64,000 bases of DNA from Candidatus Zixiibacteriota bacterium (GCA_017999435.1 JAGNLV010000004.1:124001-188000); one strand, 5' to 3'; shown: positions 34,272 to 43,647, numbered from the stretch's first letter. The notes: generated by a model not told the origin, from the letters alone. Made by a program: numbers and translations.

Positions 34272-34295
34272 CAGAAGTCGGTGATGCAGAACAAG

Positions 34296-34502
34296 TCAGC
34301 GCGAGGGAAGAACGTTTTGGGCGAGGGGGCGCCCATTGCTGTGAATCAGGTCGAACAGGACTTCCTGTCCCTGACGCAAGGTCTTGAATCCGTTCATGTT
34401 AATTGAGGTGTAGTGAACGTAGATGTCCTCGGGCGAATCCGCGCTGGAAATGATGCCCCATCCCTTCAGATCGTTAAAGTACTTCACAGTACCCTTGGAC
34501 AT
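34296..34502 (-). CDS. Cold shock domain protein (CspA-like)
   Basis: A 68-aa single-stranded nucleic-acid binding protein. The RNP motifs are present but altered: KGWGIISS for the usual KGFGFI and DIYVHYTSI for DVFVHFSAI. The N-terminus [11 protein letters not shown] matches CspA. GGAGGG lies 5 nt before the ATG, the promoter is nearly consensus and a strong terminator follows, so it is a highly expressed single-gene unit. The leader (about 45 nt) contains a short CCGCTAGCGG palindrome just before the ribosome site. Confidence 0.93.
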   Translation of the reverse strand: MSKGTVKYFNDLKGWGIISSADSPEDIYVHYTSINMNGFKTLRQGQEVLFDLIHSNGRPLAQNVLPSR

Positions 34503-34554
34503 AGACCCTCCGCTAGCGGGTTCGGGTTATGACAGATATGTCAGCCTTCACTTA

Positions 34555-34584
34555 ATTATACGGGATTTCGACCCCGGCAGACAA
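34555..34584 (-). promoter_or_regulatory. Strong promoter of the cold shock gene
   Basis: TTGTCT-18-TATAAT on the minus strand (perfect -10 box), start near 34547. Confidence 0.75.
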
Positions 34585-34610
34585 GCAAAAAAGGGCGGGC
34601 CGGCCGATTT

Positions 34611-35252
34611 TCAGCCCAGAATACGCAATACGAGGGTCATGACCAGGCCTGACAGCAGCGGAATTGTGACGTTGTCGTCGATCTGAAGGGGGAGGGCCTC
34701 GACCACGGTGGCGGCCAGAGCGCCGGCAAACGCGGCCGGGGCCGCCAGATTTGGAGTGAGTAGAGCCACGATTACCGTGCCGGCCAAGCAGGCCAGCGAG
34801 CCCTCGACCGATTTGCCGTGGAGAAACCGGCGCCGCCCGAAGCGTCGCCCGATCACCGCGGCGAGACTGTCGCCGACCACGGTGAAGGCGAGGGCGGCAA
34901 CCGCAACCGCTTTGGGGAACAGGGCCACGGTGGCGACGGTGGAGGCGAGGATGTAGGTGGCACCGGTGAAATCCCCGGCCGCCTCGTGGGCCCGGATCAT
35001 GCGGCCGAAAAGCGGCCCGAAGATGTCCCGCCAGAGCGGGCGCCCCTGCAGGCGCGCGAGATCGACAAAGAAGGTGCACAGGGCCACCGGGATCATGACC
35101 GCGAGCATGGTCCCGCGCCCCAGACCGAGAACGTAGTAGCCGGCCGGGATGACGAGTGCGAACATGTGCGTGGCTTTGCGCGCCAGCTCGCTGCGAAAGC
35201 TGATCGGCGGCGGAGCGGACGGCGGCGCCGAGACTGTCACATCACTGTCCAT
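34611..35252 (-). CDS. Dolichol kinase/CDP-diglyceride synthetase-like membrane protein
   Basis: A 213-aa integral membrane protein with about six helices. It resembles the SEC59/VTE5/phosphatidate cytidylyltransferase-like group: an early ELARKATHMFAL (R-K-x-x-H motif of this family), VVGDSLAAVIGRRFGRR with the nucleotide-site aspartate, and HGKSVEGSLA. Members phosphorylate isoprenoid or lipid alcohols using CTP. The ATG at 35252 follows AGGAGGGGCAGG and overlaps the end of the PPIase gene by 11 nt. Confidence 0.8.
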   Translation of the reverse strand: MDSDVTVSAPPSAPPPISFRSELARKATHMFALVIPAGYYVLGLGRGTMLAVMIPVALCTFFVDLARLQGRPLWRDIFGPLFGRMIRAHEAAGDFTGATYILASTVATVALFPKAVAVAALAFTVVGDSLAAVIGRRFGRRRFLHGKSVEGSLACLAGTVIVALLTPNLAAPAAFAGALAATVVEALPLQIDDNVTIPLLSGLVMTLVLRILG

Positions 35253-37011
35253 CCTGCCCCTCCTGCCGGTCGCGTATGGGGCGGAGGTCAACCGCCGGCA
35301 GGCGATTCGGGAAGGAGACGGCGAAGCGGCGGTAGAGCCGGTCGCGGAAAGTCGTGGTGATCTCGCGGAGGTGCTGATCGCGCAGGGTCTGCCGGATCTG
35401 CGTCCGCACTTTGTCCAGAGTTATCGGCGTGCGATGCTCCAGCACTTTGATGACGTGCCACCCGTACTGGGTTTGGACGGGAAAGCTGACGTTGCCATCG
35501 GGCGTCACCCGGGCCGCCTCATAGAATTCCGGGGACACGTCCTGCGGCCCGATCGGCCCGAGGTCGGCGAGGTCGCGGCGGAGACTCGAATCGCCGGGGT
35601 AGTACTGCTCGGCGAGAGCGAGGAAATCGTGGCCGGCGAGCGCCTGGTCGCGGAGGAAAGCGGCCGACGCGGAGTCGGGCGCGATGATGTGCTGGACGAC
35701 GAGGGGTTTGTCGATCGGCGTCTCGCGGTAGTTCCGGCGATAGTAGGCCTCGATCTCGGCGTCGGACGGCGTCCAGCCGTCATCCAGCCCCTGCCGCAGG
35801 ACGATCGTCTTCTGGTACTGGCGGCGGAGCTTGAACTCCTGCTCCCTCACGTCCGGGAGTTCTTCGATCCCGGCGGCGCGGGCCGCCTGCACCAGCGCAT
35901 ACCGCCGGGCGGCAATCTGGATCATCTCCCGCTTCATGTCGGGGGTGGTGTTGTCCACCCGGTGGCGCTTCCGGAATCCCTCCTCGAGGCTCTGGAGGTC
36001 GGCCATGTCGACCGTATCGCGGCCGTTGACCACCGCCGCCCACAGCGGCTTGGGCAACAGGAAGACATTGCTGTCAAGGATGGCCTCGTTGATTTCAAGC
36101 TGCATGGCCGCATCGAGCGAGTCCAGGAACGGACGGGCGAGGGAGTCGGCGGCCGCCGTGCGGAGATGGACGGTGACCTGGTCGGCGATCGTCCCCTCCA
36201 GCGGGGCGGTGGTGTCGGAGTGATAAGCGGCGACGTAAATAAGATGCCAGCTGTTCGAGGCGAAATACGGATCGGAGTACCGGCCCGGGGCGAGACCGAA
36301 AGCGACCGAATCGAAGGGGTGTTCATAGACGCCCCGCCGGACCCAGCCGATCCGCGGGCCGTAGGAAGCGATCAGGTTGTCGTGGGAATACTCGCGGGCG
36401 ATGGAATCGAAGGGATGACCCTGGTCGAGCAGGGATTTCACGTACCAGGCATGCTTCTCGGCCGCCGCCGCCAGTTCCGGCTGGGTGAGGCCGCGATACT
36501 TCAGCGAATCGCGGTCGTGGGGCAGGTTCCCGGCGGCGATCAGAATGTGCGAAACGTCGACCTCCTCCGGGGTCGTGAACTGCGCGAGGTTCTGTTCGTA
36601 ATACTGCCGCACGGCCGCGGAATCGACCGAGGTCTTTTCAAAGAAAGCCACCTGGCCAAAACGGCGGAGAAGGTACTCGTAGTACCGCTGGCGGTAGATG
36701 CGGTTGAGCTCGTAGTTGGCGCCGAGGTTGACGGTGTCGGCGACCAGACCGGCGAGCGTGTCCATGACGACGCGATCCAGTTCGTCGGCCACCTCCCGCT
36801 GCGACAGCCGGCCGCCGTCGGGCAGCAGAATGCTCTCTTCCAGTTTCCGGTAGAACTCGGGGAAGGTGAGGGTGTAGACGGTATCGACGCGGGCGACGAC
36901 CCGGTCAAAGCGGTCGACGGATTCGTGGGTGAGCGTCGGCGGCTCGCCGCAGGCGGCGATCACGAGTGCGAGGACGCCCGTCAGCCGGGCATAGGTTCGT
37001 AAGGCCATCAT
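35242..37011 (-). CDS. Lipoprotein with two PPIC-type peptidyl-prolyl isomerase domains
   Basis: A 589-aa protein with a lipoprotein signal (residues 1-20, lipobox VIAAC with Cys21). PPIC/parvulin domains lie at about 150-270 (VDVSHILIAA) and 440-540 (PLVVQHIIAPDSA, then GWHVIKVLEHRTP). The surrounding helical parts resemble SurA/PrsA chaperones, so it probably folds or carries outer-membrane or secreted proteins in the periplasm. Start has two adjacent ATGs behind GGAGAG. It is followed with an 11-nt overlap by the membrane kinase-like gene. Confidence 0.86.
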   Translation of the reverse strand: MMALRTYARLTGVLALVIAACGEPPTLTHESVDRFDRVVARVDTVYTLTFPEFYRKLEESILLPDGGRLSQREVADELDRVVMDTLAGLVADTVNLGANYELNRIYRQRYYEYLLRRFGQVAFFEKTSVDSAAVRQYYEQNLAQFTTPEEVDVSHILIAAGNLPHDRDSLKYRGLTQPELAAAAEKHAWYVKSLLDQGHPFDSIAREYSHDNLIASYGPRIGWVRRGVYEHPFDSVAFGLAPGRYSDPYFASNSWHLIYVAAYHSDTTAPLEGTIADQVTVHLRTAAADSLARPFLDSLDAAMQLEINEAILDSNVFLLPKPLWAAVVNGRDTVDMADLQSLEEGFRKRHRVDNTTPDMKREMIQIAARRYALVQAARAAGIEELPDVREQEFKLRRQYQKTIVLRQGLDDGWTPSDAEIEAYYRRNYRETPIDKPLVVQHIIAPDSASAAFLRDQALAGHDFLALAEQYYPGDSSLRRDLADLGPIGPQDVSPEFYEAARVTPDGNVSFPVQTQYGWHVIKVLEHRTPITLDKVRTQIRQTLRDQHLREITTTFRDRLYRRFAVSFPNRLPAVDLRPIRDRQEGQDGQ

Positions 37012-37098
37012 CTCTCCGTCACGGTTGCGATCACACGGGATCCGGTTGGCTGATTAAGTTATACAACGGGCGGAGAAAAGCCAACCAAAATCGGGCGG

Positions 37099-38805
37099 TC
37101 AGCGGACGGCGGCGGGGGCCGCCGAGGCGGTCGCGGCGCCCTGGAGCTGGGGCCGCGGCATGCACACCGGGAATTCGAGCGTGACCGTGGCCCCCCGGCC
37201 GGGAGCGGAGTCGACGGCGAGGCCGATCTTGAGGGCAGTGCAGACGCGGTGGACAATCGCCAGGCCCAGGCCGGTCCCCTGGCGCTTGGTCGAAAAGAAC
37301 GGCTGGAACATGCGCCGCATGACTTCCGGTGCCATGCCGCACCCGGTGTCGGCGACCTGCAGCACGACTCTCTCCGGATCGCGGGAGAAGACGCGGAAGT
37401 GTACGTCGCCGGGAGCGGCCCCGACCGCCTCGCAGGCGTTGACCCCGAGGTTCAGCAGCACCTGGGTGAGCAGGTCTTCATCTCCCGCCACGTACACCAC
37501 CGATTGATCGGCATCGAAAGCCAGGCGGATGCCGGGGTGGCGGGACTCGTGGTGGGAGAGGATATGGAGGACGTCGCTGGTCAGGCGGCACAGGTCCACC
37601 TTGGTGTAGCTGGGCCGGTCGATGCGGGCGTAGAGGAGGAATTCGCTGAGGATCTTGGTCAGCCGGTCGGACTCCTTGACGATCAGGTCCATGAGGCGGG
37701 CGTTCTCCCCCGCGACCGGGAGGGCGCTCTTGAGCACCTCGACGGAGCCGGAGATGGCGGCGAGCGGATTGCGGATTTCGTGCGCGATGGAGGCGGAGAG
37801 CTCGCCCACGGCGGCGAGGCGGTCGGCCGCGCGGACCTTGGCCTCCAGGTCCTTGGCCTCGGTGAGATCGGAGAAGATGGCGATGACGCCGCGCGGCGTG
37901 GCCTTGTCCTCCTCGGTCAGAATGGAGATCGACAGCCCGAGGGGAACGCGGCGGCCCAGCGGATTGATGATCTCGAGCTCCTGGCGCAGGTGGGCGACCC
38001 GCCGCCGGACGCCGTCCATCAGGCTCCGGGCCAGGGCCGGCATGCGGTCGGCGAAGGCCTGGTCGCAGCTGAGACCCTTGATGTCCTCCTCGCAATACCC
38101 GAGGATGCGCTCGGCGGTGCGGTTGAAATAGACAATGCAGCCCTCGGCGTCAATCGTGATGAGCCCGGAATTGAGGTGGCGCAGGATATCGTCGGTCTCC
38201 AGGCGGGCGCGGCGAAGGGCGCGGGAGGCGTCGGCGAGGCGGCGATCCTGGTCGCGCAGGCGCTGGCCGAGGTAGCCGGCGATGAAGGCGACGAGATAGA
38301 AAATCAGCAGGTGCAGAAAGATCGAGTAGAAGGCGGTTTCCTGGGTGTCGAAGACCGTGCGCAGCGCCCGGAGCGACCACTCGGGATCGCTGTTGGTCAG
38401 ACCGAGCCAGACGATGAAGGCGTAGGCCAGGGCGACGGTGGAGGCGATGACGAGGGTACCGACCAGACGGTAGACAAGCGCGGCCGAGACGATCGTCAGG
38501 ACAAAGAGAGCCGAGAACGGGGAGTTCACGTTGCCCGTGGCGTAGATGATGCCGGATTCGACGCCGATCTCCAACAGGAAGTGCAGCGCCACCATGGCGG
38601 TGGTCACGGCGCCGAGCCGCTGCTGCTTGTCCAGGGCCAGCAGGAGCGTGAAGCCGAGGGTGACGCCGGCGTAGAGGAAGAACGGCAGGGCGAGGAAACC
38701 GGGGAATTTCATCCAGAAGACGACGACGAAGAAGACCACGAGGAAAGTGGCCAACCGGAGGGGGATGAACCACGCGAGACGGCGGGGGTGTTCGGCGCTA
38801 ACCAT
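37099..38805 (-). CDS. pilS: Membrane sensor histidine kinase, PilS-like
   Basis: A 568-aa kinase. Six membrane helices (residues about 15-180), then a coiled segment, a PAS domain (205-315), HisKA with phospho-accepting H342 in IAHEIRNPLAA, and a HATPase domain (NLGVNACEA, DTGCGM, GTGLGLAIV). Ends with a short Ala-rich tail. It is next to pilC and pilT, as pilS often is, and its membrane part matches PilS, which senses pilin levels. No cognate pilR lies nearby; the only NtrC-type regulator is in the flagellar region, already paired with its own kinase. Confidence 0.82.
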   Translation of the reverse strand: MVSAEHPRRLAWFIPLRLATFLVVFFVVVFWMKFPGFLALPFFLYAGVTLGFTLLLALDKQQRLGAVTTAMVALHFLLEIGVESGIIYATGNVNSPFSALFVLTIVSAALVYRLVGTLVIASTVALAYAFIVWLGLTNSDPEWSLRALRTVFDTQETAFYSIFLHLLIFYLVAFIAGYLGQRLRDQDRRLADASRALRRARLETDDILRHLNSGLITIDAEGCIVYFNRTAERILGYCEEDIKGLSCDQAFADRMPALARSLMDGVRRRVAHLRQELEIINPLGRRVPLGLSISILTEEDKATPRGVIAIFSDLTEAKDLEAKVRAADRLAAVGELSASIAHEIRNPLAAISGSVEVLKSALPVAGENARLMDLIVKESDRLTKILSEFLLYARIDRPSYTKVDLCRLTSDVLHILSHHESRHPGIRLAFDADQSVVYVAGDEDLLTQVLLNLGVNACEAVGAAPGDVHFRVFSRDPERVVLQVADTGCGMAPEVMRRMFQPFFSTKRQGTGLGLAIVHRVCTALKIGLAVDSAPGRGATVTLEFPVCMPRPQLQGAATASAAPAAVR

Positions 38806-38901
38806 GGTTTCCCGCACGCCGGACGGCGCCGCGGAGGGCGCCGTCCAGCAGGGTCATTCGGTGTCCGCGGCCGGCCCAGCGCCGGCGGCGGGATCTCGGG
38901 A

Positions 38902-40101
38902 TCAGCCGATCTTCCCGATGATGTCGAACATCGGCAGGTACATGGCGATGAGGATGCCGCCGATGACGATACCCATGAAGACGATGATGACGGGCTCGAT
39001 GATCGAGGTCAGAGCCGAGACCGCGTCGTCGACTTCCTCATCGTAGAACTCGGCGATCTTGTTGAGCATTTCGTCGAGGCCGCCGGTCTTCTCGCCGACA
39101 GAGATCATCTGGGTCACCATCGGCGGAAACACGCCCGATTCCTTGAGCGGCCCGGTGATCGTGTCGCCCTCAGCGATGGCCATGACCGACTTGTTGATGG
39201 CGTTGGCGATGACGCGGTTGCCGGCGGTCCGGGCGGTGATGTCCATGGCGTCAAGGATGGAGACGCCCGAAGACAGCAGCGTTCCGAGCGTCCGGGTAAA
39301 GCGGGCGACCGAGGACTTGCGTACGAGAGTCCCGAGGATGGGCATGCGGAGCATGGACTTGTCCCAGACCAGCCCGCCTTGCGGCGTCTTGCGCCACCAC
39401 AGGATGAAGGCGACCAGGCCAATCAGCCCGATCGTCAGGAAGACGAAGTTGGCCTGGAGGAAATGCGAGATGTGGAGCACGATCTTGGTGGGCGCCGGCA
39501 GTTCCGACCCGAGTCCCTCGAACATCTTGGCGAAGACGGGCACGATGAAGGTGAGCATGGCGGTGGTGACGCCGATGGCGACGATCATGACGACGCTCGG
39601 GTAGACCATCGCTCCTTTCACCTTGCGAATCAGCTTGTCGGCCTTCTCGCGGTAGACGGCGAGGCGGACGAGGATGGAATCGAGGGCGCCGCCGACCTCG
39701 CCGGCTTCGACCATGTTGGTATAGAGGGGGTCGAAGATTTTGGGGTGGCGGGCCATGGCCTCGGAGAGAGTCGCGCCGCCGGAGACGCCCTCTTTGACAT
39801 CGTTGATGATCCGGGCGAGCTCGCGGTTTTCCGACTGCGCGGCGAGGATCTCGAGGCACTGGACCATGGGGAGACCGGCGCCGATCATGGTGGCAAACTG
39901 CCGGGTGAAGCGGGAGACGTGGATCCGCTTGATGCCGGTGCCGATCCGGAGGCTGATTTCCGGGGCCCGCTTGCTGATGGAGGTGACCAGGATGCGGTTC
40001 TGCCGCAGGACCCGTTCGAGGTCGCCCTTGCTCTTGGCTTTGAGCGAGCCTTGGACGGCGGCGCCGGCGAGCGTCTTGCCTTTATACTCGAATACTGGCA
40101 T
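38902..40101 (-). CDS. pilC: Type IV pilus inner-membrane platform protein PilC
   Basis: A 399-aa T2SF-type protein. Two T2SSF domains, each with three-helix bundles in front of membrane helices: first about 70-190 with FTRQFATMIGAGLP, second about 270-395 with ARFTRTLGTLLSSGV and the closing FDIIGKIG. It forms the inner-membrane base that PilB and PilT act on. Starts MPVFEYKGKTL, standard for the family. Lies 26 nt after the pilT stop and probably belongs to a pilT-pilC-pilS operon. Confidence 0.95.
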   Translation of the reverse strand: MPVFEYKGKTLAGAAVQGSLKAKSKGDLERVLRQNRILVTSISKRAPEISLRIGTGIKRIHVSRFTRQFATMIGAGLPMVQCLEILAAQSENRELARIINDVKEGVSGGATLSEAMARHPKIFDPLYTNMVEAGEVGGALDSILVRLAVYREKADKLIRKVKGAMVYPSVVMIVAIGVTTAMLTFIVPVFAKMFEGLGSELPAPTKIVLHISHFLQANFVFLTIGLIGLVAFILWWRKTPQGGLVWDKSMLRMPILGTLVRKSSVARFTRTLGTLLSSGVSILDAMDITARTAGNRVIANAINKSVMAIAEGDTITGPLKESGVFPPMVTQMISVGEKTGGLDEMLNKIAEFYDEEVDDAVSALTSIIEPVIIVFMGIVIGGILIAMYLPMFDIIGKIG

Positions 40102-40127
40102 GGCAAACGTCCTTTCCCATACTCACA

Positions 40128-41204
40128 TTACGAAAACGCCGGAGATTTCTGGCGGGAGAGCATTTCGCCGAGTTCCTGCGTGTTCGAGCTATAGCTCATC
40201 GCGTCATTGAGGGTTATCTTGCCGGTCAGGTAGAGCTCGGAGAGCGACTGGTTCATCGTCTTCATGCCGTACTTCTGACCCGACTGGATCATCGAGTACA
40301 TCTGGTGCACCTTGTCGTCGCGGACGAGGGCGCGGATCGCGGGGGTGCAGACCATGATTTCGAGCGCCATGACCCGCCCGCCGCCGATCTTCGGTATGAG
40401 CGCCTGAGACACGATGGCCTGGAGCGAAAACGAGAGCGACACCCGGACCTGCTCCTGCTGGTTGGTCGGGAAGGAGTCGACGATGCGGTTGATCGATTCC
40501 GAGGCGGAGTTGGTGTGCAGGGTGGCGAAGGCGAGGTGGCCGGTCTCCGAAATCGACAAAGCCGCCTCGATCGTCTCGAGGTCGCGCATCTCGCCCACGA
40601 GCACGACGTCGGGATCCTCGCGCAGCGCGTACTTCAGCGCGGTCGCGAACGAGGTGGTGTCGGAGTAGACCTCGCGCTGGTTGACCAGGGCCGCCTGGTG
40701 GCGGTGCAGGTACTCGATCGGGTCTTCCACGGTGATGATGTGGACGGGCCGCTCGCGGTTGATCTTGTCGATGATGGCGGCGAGAGTGGTGGATTTCCCG
40801 GAGCCGGTCGGACCGGTCACGAGGACGAGCCCGCGCGGCAGCTTGGCGAATTCCGCAATCACCTTGGGCAGACCGAGCTCATCGAACGTGCGGATCTTGT
40901 AGGGGATCTGCCGGAGGACGACAGCGATGTTGCCGCGCTGCATAAAAACGTTGCAGCGAAAGCGGCTCATCTGCTCGATGCCGAAGGAGAAATCGAGCTC
41001 GGAGTTCTGTTCGAATTTGAGCTTCTGCTTCTCCGTGAGCATGGAGTAGCACAGCTTCTTGGTCTGCTCGCTCGTCAGCACATCGTAGTTGAGGCGCTGC
41101 AGACGGCCGTCGACGCGCACGACCGGCGGCGAGCCGACGGTGAGGTGCAGGTCGGAGGCGTTGAGTTTCACCATCTCTTCCAGCAGCTCGCGGAGTGTAA
41201 ACAT
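40128..41204 (-). CDS. pilT: Type IV pilus retraction ATPase PilT
   Basis: A 358-aa hexameric ATPase that retracts pili (twitching motility, DNA uptake). Walker A GPTGSGKSTT at 131-140, Asp box TVEDPIEYL, Walker B LVGEMRDLETI, His box GHLAFATLHTNSA, and the PilT-specific AIRALVRDDKVHQMYSMIQSG. GGGAGA precedes the ATG. Upstream lies a FliA-like promoter. Confidence 0.96.
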   Translation of the reverse strand: MFTLRELLEEMVKLNASDLHLTVGSPPVVRVDGRLQRLNYDVLTSEQTKKLCYSMLTEKQKLKFEQNSELDFSFGIEQMSRFRCNVFMQRGNIAVVLRQIPYKIRTFDELGLPKVIAEFAKLPRGLVLVTGPTGSGKSTTLAAIIDKINRERPVHIITVEDPIEYLHRHQAALVNQREVYSDTTSFATALKYALREDPDVVLVGEMRDLETIEAALSISETGHLAFATLHTNSASESINRIVDSFPTNQQEQVRVSLSFSLQAIVSQALIPKIGGGRVMALEIMVCTPAIRALVRDDKVHQMYSMIQSGQKYGMKTMNQSLSELYLTGKITLNDAMSYSSNTQELGEMLSRQKSPAFS

Positions 41205-41264
41205 CTCGATCTCCCAATCTATGAGGCCGGCATTCGTTTTTTCGGGCCGATATCTTCTGTACTA

Positions 41265-41291
41265 TTATCGGCGGGCGAGGCGGAATCTTGA
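41265..41291 (-). promoter_or_regulatory. FliA/sigma-28-type promoter of pilT
   Basis: TCAAGATT-11-GCCGATAA on the minus strand: the -10 box is an exact FliA consensus and the -35 matches at six of eight positions with ideal 11-nt spacing. It would start transcription near 41258, 54 nt before pilT. A sigma-70 reading (GATAAT) is also possible. The short palindrome GCCGATA...TATCGGC (41246-41272) overlaps it. Confidence 0.5.
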
Positions 41292-41349
41292 CCGGAAAGG
41301 CCCGTGGCGGGCTCGATAAGCGGTTGGCGGACAGGCGGATTTGGAGAGA

Positions 41350-43047
41350 TCAGGTGTTCGTGGTGACCGCGAAAACTTCGTCGATCGACACCAGGCCGGC
41401 TTTCATCTTCTCCACGGCCGACATGCGCAGGCTGAACATCCCCTGCTCCAGCGCCTTCTGGGCTATGTCGGTGTCGGGCGCGCGGTTAAGAATCAGCCGC
41501 TCGATTTCCGGGGTGATCGGCATGACCTCGAAAACCGCCGTCCGGCCGGCCGATCCGGTGTCCCCGCACTCGCGGCACCCCCGCCCCTCGAAGGCGCGGA
41601 TGTTGCGGAGGAGTTCTTTCGGCGCCCCGAGGCTCTCGACCTGCTCAGGCGAGAGGTTGATCTCCTCCTTGCAGTTCTGGCAGATCTTGCGCATCATCCG
41701 CTGGGCCAGGATGAGCTTGGTGGCCGAGGCGACCAGGTAGTACGGGACACCCATGTCGATGAGGCGGTTGATGGACGACGGGGCGTCGTTGGTGTGGAGC
41801 GTCGAAAACACCAGGTGCCCGGTCAGGGCGGCGCGGATCGCAATCTCGGCCGTCTCGCCGTCGCGAATCTCCCCCACCATGATGATGTCGGGGTCCTGCC
41901 GCAGGAAGGAGCGGAGGGCGGCGGCGAAGGTCATCCCGATGTCGGATTTCACGGCCACCTGGTTGATACCGTCGAAGTTGAACTCGACCGGGTCCTCCGC
42001 GGTCATGATGTTGACGTCGACGGTGTTGATCTGCTTGAGGGCCGAGTACAGGGTGGTCGTCTTACCCGACCCGGTCGGGCCGGTCACCAGGACGATGCCG
42101 TAGGGCAGGTGGATGGCCTTGTCGAACTTGGCCAGGTCCTCCTCGCGGAACCCGAGCCGGGTCATGTCGACCATGAGGGCGTTCGGATCGAGAATACGCA
42201 TCACGACCTTCTCGCCGAAGATGGTCGGGAGGACAGAGACGCGGAGGTCGACGGTGCGTCCGGAGATCTTGATCTTGATGCGGCCGTCCTGGGGCAGGCG
42301 GCGCTCGGAAATGTCGAGGTCGGCCATGATCTTGACACGCGAGACGATGGCGGCGCGGTACTTGAAGGGGAGCGGGGCCATCTCGCGCAGGTCGCCGTCG
42401 ATGCGGTAGCGCACGCGGATGCGCTTCTCGTACATTTCGATGTGGATGTCGGAGGCGCCCATGCGGATGGCGTCGCCGATGATCGAGTCGACGAGTTTGA
42501 CGAGCGGCTTGTCCTGAATGGCCGACATGAGGTCCATGTCGCTCGGGCCGTCTTCGGCCTCCACCACTTCGAGTCCCTCGGCATCCTCGAGCCCCTTGAC
42601 GATTTCGGACAGCCCGCCGCCGTCGGCGTAGTACTGGTCGATCGCCTTCTCGATCGCCCTCTCCGGGGACAGGACGGGCTGGACGATGCAGCCGGTGATG
42701 AACTTGACGGCGTCGAGGACGTAGATGTTGTTCGGGTCGCTGATGGCGACGAGGAGGGTCTTGTTGAGCTTGGAGACGGCAATGACCTTGAATTTGCGCG
42801 CGATGTCGACGGGGATGAGCTTGACGATATCGGGGTTGAGCTCGATGTCCTCGAGGCGGATGGCGCCGATCTTGAGGTGTTTGCCGATGAACTTGGCGAT
42901 CTCCTCTTCCGACTCGACGGCGCCGATGCGGACGAGCGCGGCTTCGAGCTTCTCGCCGTGTTCGCGGGCCATTCGATCGGCCTTCTCGGCCTGTTCCGGT
43001 GTGATTCTGCCGGCCTTGACCAGCATTGCCCCGATGTCTGAAGGCAT
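41350..43047 (-). CDS. pilB: Type IV pilus extension ATPase PilB (GspE family)
   Basis: A 565-aa ATPase that powers pilus assembly. N-terminal T2SSE_N domain (about 35-160), then the AAA core: Walker A GPTGSGKTTT near 323-332, AEDPVEFN, LRQDPDIIMVGEIRDGET, and a C-terminal zinc-binding set of two CxxC pairs (CQNC near 458 and GCREC near 490) typical of PilB/GspE. GAGGA lies just before the ATG. It is the last gene of the roadblock/GTPase operon (85 nt after the previous stop), which is the unusual point here. Confidence 0.95.
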   Translation of the reverse strand: MPSDIGAMLVKAGRITPEQAEKADRMAREHGEKLEAALVRIGAVESEEEIAKFIGKHLKIGAIRLEDIELNPDIVKLIPVDIARKFKVIAVSKLNKTLLVAISDPNNIYVLDAVKFITGCIVQPVLSPERAIEKAIDQYYADGGGLSEIVKGLEDAEGLEVVEAEDGPSDMDLMSAIQDKPLVKLVDSIIGDAIRMGASDIHIEMYEKRIRVRYRIDGDLREMAPLPFKYRAAIVSRVKIMADLDISERRLPQDGRIKIKISGRTVDLRVSVLPTIFGEKVVMRILDPNALMVDMTRLGFREEDLAKFDKAIHLPYGIVLVTGPTGSGKTTTLYSALKQINTVDVNIMTAEDPVEFNFDGINQVAVKSDIGMTFAAALRSFLRQDPDIIMVGEIRDGETAEIAIRAALTGHLVFSTLHTNDAPSSINRLIDMGVPYYLVASATKLILAQRMMRKICQNCKEEINLSPEQVESLGAPKELLRNIRAFEGRGCRECGDTGSAGRTAVFEVMPITPEIERLILNRAPDTDIAQKALEQGMFSLRMSAVEKMKAGLVSIDEVFAVTTNT

Positions 43048-43132
43048 AGTTCCTCGGTCAGCACCTCATGTGCTGTTTACCCATGCAGTCCCGTGTCGTC
43101 CCTCCGCCGCACCACCGCAGGGGCGGAGTCTC

Positions 43133-43630
43133 TCAGTCCTGGAAGATGTCGTCCAGCTTGTCCTGAGCTCCCTGGGCAAACTCGTTGGCGAATTTCGCCT
43201 GTTGCTGTTTGTTTTCCGCGGCCGTGGCCTTGATGGTGTCGAAGATCTTGGCCAGCTCGGCGGACGTCTCCTTGGCGTAGAGCCGCACCATCCCGATCGT
43301 CGTCCGGTCGTCGAAAATGACGACGAGGATCGAGCGCTCGCCGACCAGGGACATGTGGATGTGGTCCTTCTTCCCCTGGTGGAAGAGCACGGAGAACTCG
43401 GGTTCGCCGACAAGCTTGGCGATTTCCTTAGTGGACGCGAACGAGCCGGCCAGCAGGGCGGCCAGGGCGGTCGTGTCGAGCGAGTGGGTGAAGCCTTGAC
43501 GGGTAATCAGGTGTCCGTCCTTGTCAACCAGGAGGGCGCATTTCGCCTCGGCTCCTTTGAGCATCTTGGAGATCAGCGCGTCAATCTGGTTGATTTCTTC
43601 TTCGTAAATAATGAGACTATCGTCAGACAT
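43133..43630 (-). CDS. Roadblock/LC7-domain protein (MglB-like)
   Basis: A 165-aa protein. Residues about 10-115 are one roadblock/LC7 domain (MLKGAEAKCALLVDKDG at the start of the fold), with a 40-residue charged helical tail ending DDIFQD. In Myxococcus, MglB of this fold is the GTPase-activating protein that forces MglA to hydrolyse GTP and sets cell polarity. It starts 17 nt after the MglA-like gene stop, so it is the most obvious partner. GAP activity is inferred from fold and neighbour only. Confidence 0.85.
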   Translation of the reverse strand: MSDDSLIIYEEEINQIDALISKMLKGAEAKCALLVDKDGHLITRQGFTHSLDTTALAALLAGSFASTKEIAKLVGEPEFSVLFHQGKKDHIHMSLVGERSILVVIFDDRTTIGMVRLYAKETSAELAKIFDTIKATAAENKQQQAKFANEFAQGAQDKLDDIFQD

Positions 43631-43647
43631 TCCTGCCTCCTGGGTGG

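Noticed and set aside
37249-40194. A 981-codon plus-strand frame
   Set aside because: Antisense to pilS and pilC; composition is acidic/Gly-rich as expected for a mirrored frame.
41246-41272. GCCGATA...TATCGGC inverted repeat as an operator
   Set aside because: It overlaps the promoter box, is only 7 bp with a 13-nt spacer and occurs once, so an operator cannot be claimed.
41294-41312. Short GCCCG-TGG-CGGGC hairpin after pilB as terminator
   Set aside because: A 5-bp stem with only CTTTCC behind it is too weak to claim.
41341-43041. A 566-codon plus-strand frame
   Set aside because: Mirror of pilB, same reason.
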